A stretch of 64,000 bases of DNA. Origin: Mycobacterium sp. GTDB taxonomy: Bacteria > Actinomycetota > Actinomycetes > Mycobacteriales > Mycobacteriaceae. How positions within the stretch are numbered: position 1 is the stretch's first letter; every line of letters begins with the position of its first letter. Both the position numbers and the translations under genes were made by a program. The stretch lies in NCBI RefSeq assembly GCF_004298145.1, contig NZ_SCRH01000054.1, positions 107,300 to 171,299 of the forward strand, given 5' to 3'. Under the pieces are notes generated by a model. It saw only the letters and a list, made by a program, of their open reading frames with translations. It was not told where the DNA came from and ran no database searches. Positions 1-7,822 of this stretch are shown piece after piece.

Positions 1-1072
1 CATCGCCTACCGGAAGCATCACGGCCTCAGTGACCTCGGGGGCACGGCCGTCGTGGTCCAGGCGATGGTCTTCGGCAATATGGAGTCAGACTCGGGCACG
101 GGCGTGTTGTTCTCGCGCAACCCGATGACCGGCGCAGCCGAACCATTCGGTGAATGGCTGCCCGGCGGTCAGGGTGAGGACGTTGTGTCGGGCACCTTCG
201 ACGTGGAGCCGGTGTCCGCGCTGCGTGACGAGCAGCCGGCGATCTACGACGAGCTGATGGAAACAGCCGGCACCCTCGAACGCATCTCCAAAGACGTTCA
301 GGACATCGAGTTCACCGTCGAGCAGGGAAAGCTCTGGCTGTTACAGACGAGGGTCGCCAAGCGGTCGGCGCAGGCCGCGGTGCGGTTGGCTCTGGCCCTG
401 CGGGACGAGGGCCTGATCGATGACGCCGAGGCCCTGCGCCGGATCGACCCCGCGCAGGTCGAGACGCTGCTGAAACCGTCGTTGCAACCCGAAACCAGGC
501 TCGCCGCACCGCTTCTGGCAAAAGGCCTATCGGCCTGTCCCGGCGTGGTGTCGGGCACGGCCTACAACGATGTCGACGAGGCAATCGATGCGGCCGAGGA
601 CGGCGAGGATGTCATCCTGGTGCGCTCGGCCACCAGTCCCGATGACATCCAGGGAATGATGGCCGCGCGCGGCATCGTCACCGGGATCGGCGGCGCGACC
701 AGCCATGCGGCCGTCGTGTCGCGCGAACTGCACCGGCCGTCGGTCGTCGGATGCGGCACCGGAGTCGTCCAGCTTCTCGTCGGCAAGCAGGTCACGCTTG
801 ACGGTACCGAAGGCGAAGTCCGCGAGGGCATTCTCGAATTGACGGCCTGGTCCGAAGACGATTCTCCCGACCTGGCCGAACTCGGCAAACTCGCGCGCGG
901 GATCAGCCCGTTGGCCGCACACGTCGCCGGTGAATATCCGGCGCTCGACGACAACACAGAAGCCGGCGTGCGCGCCGCGCTCGACGCCGGCCTGGCCGAT
1001 GTCGTCTCCCCCCAGCCGCTGGTCACCATGCTGATCGCCGCGCGCCTGCAAGCCAACGTTATTCAGGATTAG
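1..1072 (+). CDS. ppdK: pyruvate phosphate dikinase-like protein, 3' part
   Basis: The gene enters from upstream; the open frame starts at base 2 and gives 356 visible residues. The first part matches the end of a PEP-synthase/PPDK ATP-grasp domain (FSRNPMTGA, then QDIEFTVEQGKLWLLQTR). It is followed by a swivelling phosphohistidine domain with the motif GGATSHAAVVSREL, whose His carries the phosphate in this family. About 95 residues follow that domain, and no PEP/pyruvate TIM barrel is present. That is the short architecture known for mycobacterial PpdK, so it may not perform the full pyruvate/PEP interconversion. The next gene starts 22 bp downstream on the same strand. Confidence 0.85.
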   Translation, partial: IAYRKHHGLSDLGGTAVVVQAMVFGNMESDSGTGVLFSRNPMTGAAEPFGEWLPGGQGEDVVSGTFDVEPVSALRDEQPAIYDELMETAGTLERISKDVQDIEFTVEQGKLWLLQTRVAKRSAQAAVRLALALRDEGLIDDAEALRRIDPAQVETLLKPSLQPETRLAAPLLAKGLSACPGVVSGTAYNDVDEAIDAAEDGEDVILVRSATSPDDIQGMMAARGIVTGIGGATSHAAVVSRELHRPSVVGCGTGVVQLLVGKQVTLDGTEGEVREGILELTAWSEDDSPDLAELGKLARGISPLAAHVAGEYPALDDNTEAGVRAALDAGLADVVSPQPLVTMLIAARLQANVIQD

Positions 1073-1094
1073 CTTCCATACCGAGGAGGAAAAC

Positions 1095-1946
1095 ATGGGT
1101 CGGGTCGAGGACAAGGTCGTCTTCATCACGGGTGCCGCGCGCGGTCAAGGCCGCAGCCACGCGGTGCATCTCGCCGAAGAGGGTGCCGACATCATCGCGG
1201 TGGACATCTGCGCGGACATCGCCAGCAACGATTACCCGCTCGCGCGTCGCGAAGACCTTGAGGAGACCGCGAGGCTGGTCGAGAAGACCGGCCGGCGCAT
1301 CGTCACCGCCGAGGCCGACGTGCGTGACCGGACAGCGCTCGCCGAGGCACTCAGCGCGGGCATCTCCGAATTGGGCAAGCTCGACGTCGTCGTGGCCAAC
1401 GCGGGCATCTGCCCGCTCGGCGAAGGTAAAGAGGTGGACGCGTTCGTCGACGCCGTCGATGTCGACCTGATCGGTGTGATGAACGCCGTGCACGTCGCGT
1501 TGCCGCATCTGCACGAGGGCGCGTCGATCATCATGACCGGGTCGGTGGCGGGCCTGCTCTCGAACTCATCCTCGGGAGGGGGGCCGCAGGGCTTCGGTGG
1601 CGCCGGCTACAACCTGGCCAAGCGGGTGATCGTCGAATACAGCACGACGCTGGCGGTGAAGTTGGCGCCCAAGTCAATTCGTGTCAACGCCGTACACCCC
1701 AGCAACTGCGACACCCCCATGCTGCAGAGCGAACCGATGTACAGGACCTTCCGGCCCGATCTGCCCAACCCCACCGTCGAAGAGGCCGAAGTCGGCTTCC
1801 GGGCGATGCAGGCGATGCCCATTGCCTGGGTTGATCCCTCCGACATCTCCTACGCGGTGCTGTATTTGGCCTCCGACGAGTCGCGGTACGTCACGGGCAT
1901 GCAGCTCAGGGTGGACGGCGGCGCCACGATCCAGCGAGGTATCTAA
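1095..1946 (+). CDS. mycofactocin-coupled SDR family oxidoreductase
   Basis: A 283-residue classical short-chain dehydrogenase. The N-terminus reads KVVFITGAARGQGRSHAV, the glycine-rich loop typical of mycofactocin-coupled SDRs, which hold NAD(H) tightly and pass electrons to mycofactocin. The catalytic YxxxK is Tyr172/Lys176 (GYNLAK). An insertion between beta-2 and the NNAG-like VVANAG motif (FDICxDI, NDYPL) is also typical of this subfamily. An AGGAGG ribosome site lies 8 bp before ATG 1095. It should oxidise an alcohol to a carbonyl; the substrate is unknown. A close paralogue lies at 52382-53236. Confidence 0.9.
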   Translation: MGRVEDKVVFITGAARGQGRSHAVHLAEEGADIIAVDICADIASNDYPLARREDLEETARLVEKTGRRIVTAEADVRDRTALAEALSAGISELGKLDVVVANAGICPLGEGKEVDAFVDAVDVDLIGVMNAVHVALPHLHEGASIIMTGSVAGLLSNSSSGGGPQGFGGAGYNLAKRVIVEYSTTLAVKLAPKSIRVNAVHPSNCDTPMLQSEPMYRTFRPDLPNPTVEEAEVGFRAMQAMPIAWVDPSDISYAVLYLASDESRYVTGMQLRVDGGATIQRGI

Positions 1947-1961
1947 CCGAGCCGCCCGGAC

Positions 1962-3428
1962 ATGGAGACAGACATTCCGGCTTGCGACGAACTGCTGACG
2001 CTGTCGGCTACAGCGCTGGCCCGCCGGATCCGCGCAGGTTCGGTGACCTCGAGGCAGGTCATCGATACTCACATCGCACGAATCCAGAGGGTCAATCCAG
2101 CCCTCAACGCCGTGGTGTGTGAGCGCTTCTCGCGTGCGAGGGAAGAGGCGGACGCGGCCGACGAGCGGCTGCGCCGCGAGGGGCCGAACGGTCTGCCGCC
2201 GTTTCACGGGGTTCCTTGCACCATCAAGGAGAACGTCGCCCTGGCCGGCATGCCGAACAGTTGTGGTTTGGTCGCGCGCAGGAATGTGATCGCCGAAGAG
2301 GACGCGCCCTCGGTGGCGCGGCTGCGGGCCGCAGGTGCGATCCCGCTGGGCGTGACCAACGTGGCCGAGCTGACCGCCTGGACCGCCACGGACAATCGCG
2401 TCTACGGTCGCACCGGCAATGCGTACGATCCGGCCCGCACCGCGGGAGGCAGCAGCGGCGGCGAGGGAGCCATCGTCGGAGCGGGCGGATCGCCCTTCGG
2501 CCTCGGCACCGACGTGGGGGGATCGATCCGCATTCCGGCGTTCTGCAACGGCGTCTTCGGACACAAGCCAACGGGCGGGCTGGTGCCTTCGTCTGGGCAG
2601 TTCCCGAAATACCAAGGCTCGCAACTCCGTATCAATACCACCGGTCCCATCGCCCGGCGGGCCGAGGACCTGATGCCCCTGCTGCGCGTGCTCGCCGGGC
2701 CCGACCTCGGGGATCCGGAATGTCAAGCGTTTCAGTTGGGGCAACCGTCTGCGGTGCGGTTGGGTGAACTCCGCGTGCTGTTGGTCGCGTCGGATGGAGC
2801 GCGGCCGGCGGTCTCCGCGGAAATGCTCGGCGCGATGAAGCGGGCCGGCGCCGCGCTCAGCGAGCAGGGCGCGACCGTCGAGCAGCGCAAAGTTTCGGGC
2901 CTGCATAATTCCCTGCTCCCCTACCTCGGCCGGCTACTGGAGGAAGGTGACTGGCCCTTCGTTCTCGACCCGACGCCTGGCCGCCTACCCCTGGTTTCCG
3001 CCGTCGGCGAGCCGATCAGGCTGGCCCGCGGGCGATCTGACCACATCGCGCCGGTCTTCGCGGTCACTACCCTCATCAATCCGCTACGCAAGATGTCCAA
3101 GCTGATCGGACGGCTGGCCGAAACCGCTCGCACGCTGCAAGGCGAGATCGAAAGCATGCTCGGCGACGACGGCGTCATGCTCTATCCGACAGCGACGGGC
3201 GTGGCGCCTCGGCACGGCAGAGGCGGTGCTCTTCACTTTCGCTTCCCGCCTATTTTCAACGCCCTGGAGCTGCCGGTGACTCAGGTGCCGCTCGGCCTGG
3301 GGCGTGAGGGCCTTCCGCTCGGGGTGCAGGTTGTCGCGCCGCGAGGTGCGGATCATCGGTCCATAGCCGTCGCAATGGCACTCGAGCGCTCCCTCGGCGG
3401 CTGGGTCCCGCCGAGAGTGCCTGCTTAG
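1962..3428 (+). CDS. amidase signature family hydrolase
   Basis: A 488-residue amidase-signature enzyme. The Ser-cisSer-Lys triad is visible as Lys89 (TIKEN), Ser164 (AGGSSGGEG) and Ser188 (DVGGSIRIPA), with the usual 24-residue spacing between the serines. The family hydrolyses amides, including fatty acid amides; the C-terminal part (FNALELPVTQVPLGL) is also family-like. It starts 15 bp after the SDR and is probably cotranscribed. No strong ribosome site precedes ATG 1962, so coupling or a downstream start is possible. The substrate cannot be read from the sequence. Confidence 0.88.
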   Translation: METDIPACDELLTLSATALARRIRAGSVTSRQVIDTHIARIQRVNPALNAVVCERFSRAREEADAADERLRREGPNGLPPFHGVPCTIKENVALAGMPNSCGLVARRNVIAEEDAPSVARLRAAGAIPLGVTNVAELTAWTATDNRVYGRTGNAYDPARTAGGSSGGEGAIVGAGGSPFGLGTDVGGSIRIPAFCNGVFGHKPTGGLVPSSGQFPKYQGSQLRINTTGPIARRAEDLMPLLRVLAGPDLGDPECQAFQLGQPSAVRLGELRVLLVASDGARPAVSAEMLGAMKRAGAALSEQGATVEQRKVSGLHNSLLPYLGRLLEEGDWPFVLDPTPGRLPLVSAVGEPIRLARGRSDHIAPVFAVTTLINPLRKMSKLIGRLAETARTLQGEIESMLGDDGVMLYPTATGVAPRHGRGGALHFRFPPIFNALELPVTQVPLGLGREGLPLGVQVVAPRGADHRSIAVAMALERSLGGWVPPRVPA

Positions 3429-3504
3429 CAAGGACCAATCAGCGCTCTCGTCACAGGGCCCCAGCGGCTGCTGCGCCTTTGTGTGTCATCTTTGCTCGCC
3501 TGAC

Positions 3505-3538
3505 AGCGACAACCCCGGCCTCATTGCGCGGTGTCGCT
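3505..3538. terminator. possible hairpin between convergent genes
   Basis: A 7-bp inverted repeat (AGCGACA at 3505-3511, TGTCGCT at 3532-3538) with a 20-base loop lies in the 166-bp gap between the amidase and the alcohol dehydrogenase, which converge. No T-tract follows, as is common for mycobacterial terminators. This is only a candidate. Confidence 0.3.
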
Positions 3539-3594
3539 CTTAGGTGGGAAAAAGGGGTGTCCCTCCCTCCGGTTATTGCTGTGAGGTGGAGTGC

Positions 3595-4698
3595 TCACCA
3601 CATCAAAACCGGCTTGATCACCCTGCCCGCTTCCTGATCCTCGATGGCGCGGTTGATGTCGTCGTACTTGTACCGCGTGACGAGCTGATCGATCGGAAAA
3701 CGACCGCTGCTGTATAGCTCGACGAGCTCGGGGATGAACTCCTGCACCCGGCTCTCACCTTCTATGCAACCGCGCAGCACCTTTCCCCTGAGCAGTAAGT
3801 CCTGCACGTTGATGGTGACATCCGACGGGCCCAGACCGAGGACGACGAGCTCTCCCCGGGTGGCTAACGCGGCAAGAGCCGCGCTGATGACCGCCGGGAT
3901 GCTCGTCGTGTCGACCGCGTGGGTGGCGCCGCCCGACGTCGCCGCATTGATCTGAGCCGCGGCATCATCGGCGTTCGGGTCGACGGCGATCGCGCCGAAA
4001 AGTTCGGCCTGTGCCCGTCGCTCCGAGAGCGGATCAACCGCGACGATGGTCTCAACACCGCTAGCCCGCGCCGCCAGCAGCGCCGCGAATCCGACACTGC
4101 CCGTGCCGTAAACGACAAGCCGTGCGTCCGCGGGCGGCCTCAATGCGTTGAGCACGGCGCCGGCGCCGGTCTGGAAGCCGCAGCCCAGGGCGGCGACGAT
4201 CGCCAAGTCGATGTCATTGCCGACCACGACGACGTTGTCCCGCCCCGCCAGCGCATAGCCGGCGAAGCTCGACTGGCCAAAGAAGTTGCCCAACAACGGC
4301 GTTGCACCGCTGTGCAGCTTAGGGGTGCCGTCGGTTCGATGCCCGAGCGCGTTGAGGGCAGCCGTCTGATCACAGTACGCCGGGTGGCCGCCCTGACAGT
4401 AAACGCATCCCCCGCAGCTGCGATAACTGAGCACGACGTGGTCGCCCGGCCGGACGTCGGCGATGCCCGCTCCCACCGCGGTCACGACACCGGCACCCTC
4501 ATGACCCAATACGCACGGGCCCAGTTCGACCGGGATCACGCTCTTGAAGAAAAGGTCCGTGTGGCAGATGCCCGTTGCCGTGATTTGAACCAGGATTTCG
4601 TCGTCGCGAGGATCGTCGACCGTGACCTCTTCGAGCGTGAATGGTTCGGTCGGCCCAGACGAGACCGCCCCCACTGTCGTCACCGGCAAGATCGGCAC
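3595..4698 (-). CDS. zinc-dependent alcohol dehydrogenase (benzyl-alcohol dehydrogenase-like MDR)
   Basis: A 367-residue medium-chain dehydrogenase. Catalytic zinc ligands are Cys45 (GICHTD), His66/Glu67 (GHEGAG) and Cys173 (LGCGFQTGAG). The structural zinc site is Cys95, Cys98, Cys101 and Cys109. The nucleotide loop is VVYGTGSVG near residue 200, followed by an Asp (VAVDP) that suggests NAD rather than NADP. The GCGFQTGAGAVLNAL stretch resembles aryl/benzyl alcohol dehydrogenases. It is the last - strand gene of the Lar region, 112 bp beyond the MoCF-like gene, so it may have its own promoter or be the tail of that operon. Confidence 0.88.
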   Translation of the reverse strand: MPILPVTTVGAVSSGPTEPFTLEEVTVDDPRDDEILVQITATGICHTDLFFKSVIPVELGPCVLGHEGAGVVTAVGAGIADVRPGDHVVLSYRSCGGCVYCQGGHPAYCDQTAALNALGHRTDGTPKLHSGATPLLGNFFGQSSFAGYALAGRDNVVVVGNDIDLAIVAALGCGFQTGAGAVLNALRPPADARLVVYGTGSVGFAALLAARASGVETIVAVDPLSERRAQAELFGAIAVDPNADDAAAQINAATSGGATHAVDTTSIPAVISAALAALATRGELVVLGLGPSDVTINVQDLLLRGKVLRGCIEGESRVQEFIPELVELYSSGRFPIDQLVTRYKYDDINRAIEDQEAGRVIKPVLMW

Positions 4699-4810
4699 CC
4701 TTCTCCAAGACAGCCCATTGGGCCCCTACATTTCGGACGATCATCGTACTGGAAAGGTACTCGCCTCGACCGCGATCATTCAAGGATGAGGTGCGGCGCT
4801 GCATTGTGCG

Positions 4811-5683
4811 TCAGCGCAGGCAGTCCCGCAGGCTGGCCGCCAATGCCTGTGCGAGTTGCCGCCTTCCCCATCCTTCCTGCACGCCCTGCACCACGACGGG
4901 TAGGGCCGCTTCGACTTCACGGGTCGGCCCGGGCAACGCGATCAGGCGTGTCCACTCGACTTGCCCAACGCCCACCCGCACGTGCGGCTTGACGTGTCGC
5001 CCGTGCCCCACGGGGTAGGTGGCTAAAACCGCTGTGGCCAAGCGTGGATCGCAGTGTTGCAGCGCCTCGATCGTGCGGTCTTTGTCCTCTGCCCCTACGC
5101 CGCCGGTGGTGATGATGACGCCGAAGCCTTCGGACGTCAGCCGTAGCACACGTCCGACGATGGCGTCCTCGTTGTCCAGCACGGCGCCGGCGGCGGTCAC
5201 CTCGAATCCGGCAGCTCCCATGATGTCGGTTGCGACGGCGATGTTTGTGTCCTTGACGTTGCCCGCCACAACCTCTGGGCCAGTGGAAATCACGGCGACA
5301 CGTGATGAGACGTAGGTGCGGAGCTGCTCGTCGATTTCGGTTGCCCGCGAGAGTATCTGGTCCACCTCGTCGGACGGCGCCCCGATCATTCCCATGACAC
5401 CGCGAGAGTGCACCGACGCACGCGGTGACATCGTGACGCCGGCGACTTCGCCAAGCACGGCGAGCAGCTCGGCTTCTCGCCCGACAAAGCTAGCGAGTTC
5501 CGCTCGGGGCTTCAGCACGTCGAACACCACATGGTCGGCGCGCGCGTCGGTCACAAACACTGAGTCTCCGGAGAGATCCAGAGCCCGCGCGGCGGCAGCG
5601 GCCAGGGAGCGCAGATCGGTCCGGTCCAAAGTGATTCCGCGCACCCAGATCTCGGTCTTGTCCAGCAGTTCGACCTCAGGCAT
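4811..5683 (-). CDS. MoCF/CinA-type molybdopterin-binding-fold protein, module 1
   Basis: A 290-residue protein. Residues from about 130 to the end match the MoaB/MogA/CinA nucleotide-binding fold: VAVISTGPEVVAGNVKDTN, then GFGVIITTGGVGAEDKDRTIEAL, then ALPGPTREVEAAL. The N-terminal 120 residues are not recognised. The family binds or adenylylates pterin cofactors, but no molybdenum gene is nearby. Its neighbours are a LarA-like protein (7 bp upstream) and Lar biosynthesis genes, so a role on the nickel-pincer nucleotide is plausible inference. The paralogue at 11140-12072 occupies the same position in module 2. Confidence 0.72.
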   Translation of the reverse strand: MPEVELLDKTEIWVRGITLDRTDLRSLAAAAARALDLSGDSVFVTDARADHVVFDVLKPRAELASFVGREAELLAVLGEVAGVTMSPRASVHSRGVMGMIGAPSDEVDQILSRATEIDEQLRTYVSSRVAVISTGPEVVAGNVKDTNIAVATDIMGAAGFEVTAAGAVLDNEDAIVGRVLRLTSEGFGVIITTGGVGAEDKDRTIEALQHCDPRLATAVLATYPVGHGRHVKPHVRVGVGQVEWTRLIALPGPTREVEAALPVVVQGVQEGWGRRQLAQALAASLRDCLR

Positions 5684-5690
5684 ACCGAAC

Positions 5691-7133
5691 TCAGGTCGTC
5701 GAAGTCAGTGACACGGTGGGCAAGTCACGCTGCGCGAGCCACTTGGGTAGCCGCACCTTTTCGACGTCCTCGATCACTCGCGGTGCGACTCGACGGAGCG
5801 CCTCCGCGAGCGATTCAGAAACATGCATGGCGCCCGGCAGCCCGTCGTAGACGATGACGTTGTCGGAGTTGGCAATTGCCATCGCACGCTGGACGGCGTC
5901 GGCCAACCCGTCGGTGACCTCGGCGACGTTGACGATCCAGCATGCCGAGGGATCCTGCGCAAGCCAGTCCATCACCTTCGGGCTGGTAACCATCGTGGGA
6001 ACGCCTCTGAGCAAGTACATGTACGGGACGCCGCCGGCCATGTAATTGATGACGTAGGCCTTGATGTTGGCGTTCTCTCCCATCATGTACTGCCCGATCA
6101 GCCCGCGCATCGATTCGGGCAGCAGCGCGGCGTATAACGCGGGGTTGTCCAGATCGAGCCAGTCAGCATTAGCGTAGTAGAGGACGTCGAACGGTATCCC
6201 GCCGGCATAGCTGTAGATCGTGCTGCCGTGGCCGTCGAAGACGACGGTGACGTCCTTGACTTCGCTCATGAGCCGAATGAGTGTGGCGTAGTTGCGGAAG
6301 ATGTCGGTGGCCACGCGACGATCGAGCCGTTCCAGGTCGTTATCGGCGTCGACGTCGATGACGCCCTCCGGGCTGGTGTTGAGGACAACCGTGGAGACGT
6401 AGCGCTGTTGGATGTAGGTGCTGTCGAACACTGCGCGGGCCACCAGTTGCCCGGTGCGGGGGCCGTAACCGAAGTGGTAGGCCGACCGTGTCTCGAGCCT
6501 GGTGTAGGCCATACCGAAGGGCTTGAACAACCGGTCCTGCATGCGGTGTAGGTAGCCCTCGCGCATCTCGGTGACGTGGGTGTGGATGAAGTGGTCACCC
6601 TGGAACAGCTGCCGGGTCAGGTACATCGGCCCGACTCGGGTGTCGATCTCGACGCCCTGGCCGATCTGAGGGCATTCCTGCGCATCTCCGAAGCGCCGTT
6701 CGAGGTCGAAAATCCGCATCCAGTCGGGGTTTTCGATGTGGCCCATCGACTCGGCGATGCGCAGCCGCACCGAAGCGCCGGTCACCGTTTCGACGTGTCG
6801 TTGTACCTCTTCCAGCATCGCCACGTAGGCCATGCCCGACAGCGCGAAGCCGTGCGGATTGGCCACCAGGTTGACCCGGTCACCCTTGTTGATCTTCGAC
6901 CAGTCCACACTTTCGAGCCGGGCGCGGGTGCGCGCCCGAACCTCTTCCTCGTCAGTGGGACCCAGGCGGCGGTTGGGCGCCCAGATCGGTTCCGGCAGCC
7001 ACGGTGTCAGTTCGCGGATGGGCAAGGTCACGATGCCGTCCAGGTCGGCGGCGCGAACCGCGACGACGTCGGCGGGGTGCCGGCCATTCCAGGTCGGCAT
7101 TAGCGGCGGGGCGGGCATCGGTGTGATCGACAT
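5691..7133 (-). CDS. LarA-like putative nickel-pincer enzyme, module 1
   Basis: A 480-residue protein, about 50 residues longer than lactate racemase LarA. By eye its first half follows the LarA_N order: KGDRVNLVANPHG, then LRIAESMGHIENPDW (compare the GTHRP strand), then DTRVGPMYLTRQLFQGDHFIHTH, then His196-x7-Lys204-x15-His220. In Lactiplantibacillus LarA the cofactor Lys184 and nickel ligand His200 have the same x15 spacing. The glycine-rich GFSGG loop of LarA is missing, so the reaction is probably not simple lactate racemisation. ATG 7133 is chosen for its GAGG site and for alignment with the 477-residue paralogue at 12065; longer frames overlap the ferredoxin. No experimental relative is known to me. 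Confidence 0.6.
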   Translation of the reverse strand: MSITPMPAPPLMPTWNGRHPADVVAVRAADLDGIVTLPIRELTPWLPEPIWAPNRRLGPTDEEEVRARTRARLESVDWSKINKGDRVNLVANPHGFALSGMAYVAMLEEVQRHVETVTGASVRLRIAESMGHIENPDWMRIFDLERRFGDAQECPQIGQGVEIDTRVGPMYLTRQLFQGDHFIHTHVTEMREGYLHRMQDRLFKPFGMAYTRLETRSAYHFGYGPRTGQLVARAVFDSTYIQQRYVSTVVLNTSPEGVIDVDADNDLERLDRRVATDIFRNYATLIRLMSEVKDVTVVFDGHGSTIYSYAGGIPFDVLYYANADWLDLDNPALYAALLPESMRGLIGQYMMGENANIKAYVINYMAGGVPYMYLLRGVPTMVTSPKVMDWLAQDPSACWIVNVAEVTDGLADAVQRAMAIANSDNVIVYDGLPGAMHVSESLAEALRRVAPRVIEDVEKVRLPKWLAQRDLPTVSLTSTT

Positions 7134-7135
7134 GG

Positions 7136-7789
7136 TCAGGCCTCGTCCATCTTGAACAACATTGCGTTGACATCCTTCTGCATCGGCAGATGTGGATATG
7201 CCGCTACCAATTCGGGGTCCACCTGGCCATCGGGACTCACGAAGTTCATCAGCCTTCCCGGTATTCCGTACCACTGCCAGCCGTTACGCGGGTTGCACCG
7301 AGGGTCACCGTGTCCCGCTGCGGCCAGCAGCCGCAAAATCGGGTCCAGACAGATTTCAGTACAGCCGGTTCTCGCGCCGGTTCGCCGCGCGACGTCCTCC
7401 GGTGTGTGCGCGCCGTCGAGGATCGCCTCGGCCAGTTCGCCGGCCAGCGTGTCGGTACACACGCATACGAGCATGTCCGGCAGCAGGCCGACCTGCATAC
7501 ACAGGTTCCCGATCGATTCGGATGAGACGCCCGTATCGGACACGCCGACCTCGAACGGCTCGTCCAGCGGGCACATCACGATCGCATCGTCCGGGCACAC
7601 CTCCATGCAGTTCTGCGCGTTGTAGCAGATGTTTTCCTCAACGACCGCGATATTGCGGCCGGGACCCGGCTCATCAGGGCGTCTCGGTCTCATCGTGATC
7701 GCCACGGTGGGGCAGGCCAGGACACACCTATTGCATCCCGTGCACTGGTCTTCCAGTATCTCGGCGACCATTACGACACGTTTCGCCAT
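7136..7789 (-). CDS. ferredoxin with two Fe-S motifs plus BFD-like [2Fe-2S] domain, module 1
   Basis: A 217-residue protein. Residues 16-26 (CTGCNRC then CP) form a complete [4Fe-4S] motif. The second motif, Cys55, Cys61 and Cys65, lacks one cysteine (Ala58 in its place). The C-terminal part has Cys109-x-Cys111 and Cys143-x3-Cys147 around an AILDGAHTPEDVARRTGARTG helix, as in bacterioferritin-associated ferredoxin domains (which use C-x2-C). ATG 7789 has an AGGTGA site; an in-frame GTG at 7801 would leave no room for one. It ends 2 bp before the LarA-like gene. It probably delivers electrons to that enzyme or to cofactor maturation. Confidence 0.8.
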   Translation of the reverse strand: MAKRVVMVAEILEDQCTGCNRCVLACPTVAITMRPRRPDEPGPGRNIAVVEENICYNAQNCMEVCPDDAIVMCPLDEPFEVGVSDTGVSSESIGNLCMQVGLLPDMLVCVCTDTLAGELAEAILDGAHTPEDVARRTGARTGCTEICLDPILRLLAAAGHGDPRCNPRNGWQWYGIPGRLMNFVSPDGQVDPELVAAYPHLPMQKDVNAMLFKMDEA

Positions 7790-7804
7790 GCAGCTCGTCA
7801 CCTA

Positions 7805-7822
7805 CCTTAATCCGGATTAAGG
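7805..7822. promoter_or_regulatory. perfect 18-bp palindrome, probable TetR operator
   Basis: CCTTAATCCGGATTAAGG is a perfect palindrome. It lies between the end of the two-headed TetR gene (stop at 7823) and the start of the ferredoxin of module 1. The position fits an operator controlling module 1, most simply bound by the adjacent TetR. Confidence 0.7.

Noticed and set aside
1674..2906. 410-residue open frame on the - strand
   Set aside because: Antisense to the SDR and amidase, both with complete active sites.
4811..5683. Molybdenum cofactor biosynthesis gene (moaB/mogA)
   Set aside because: No other molybdenum gene is present, the N-terminal half differs, and both copies are tied to LarA-like genes.
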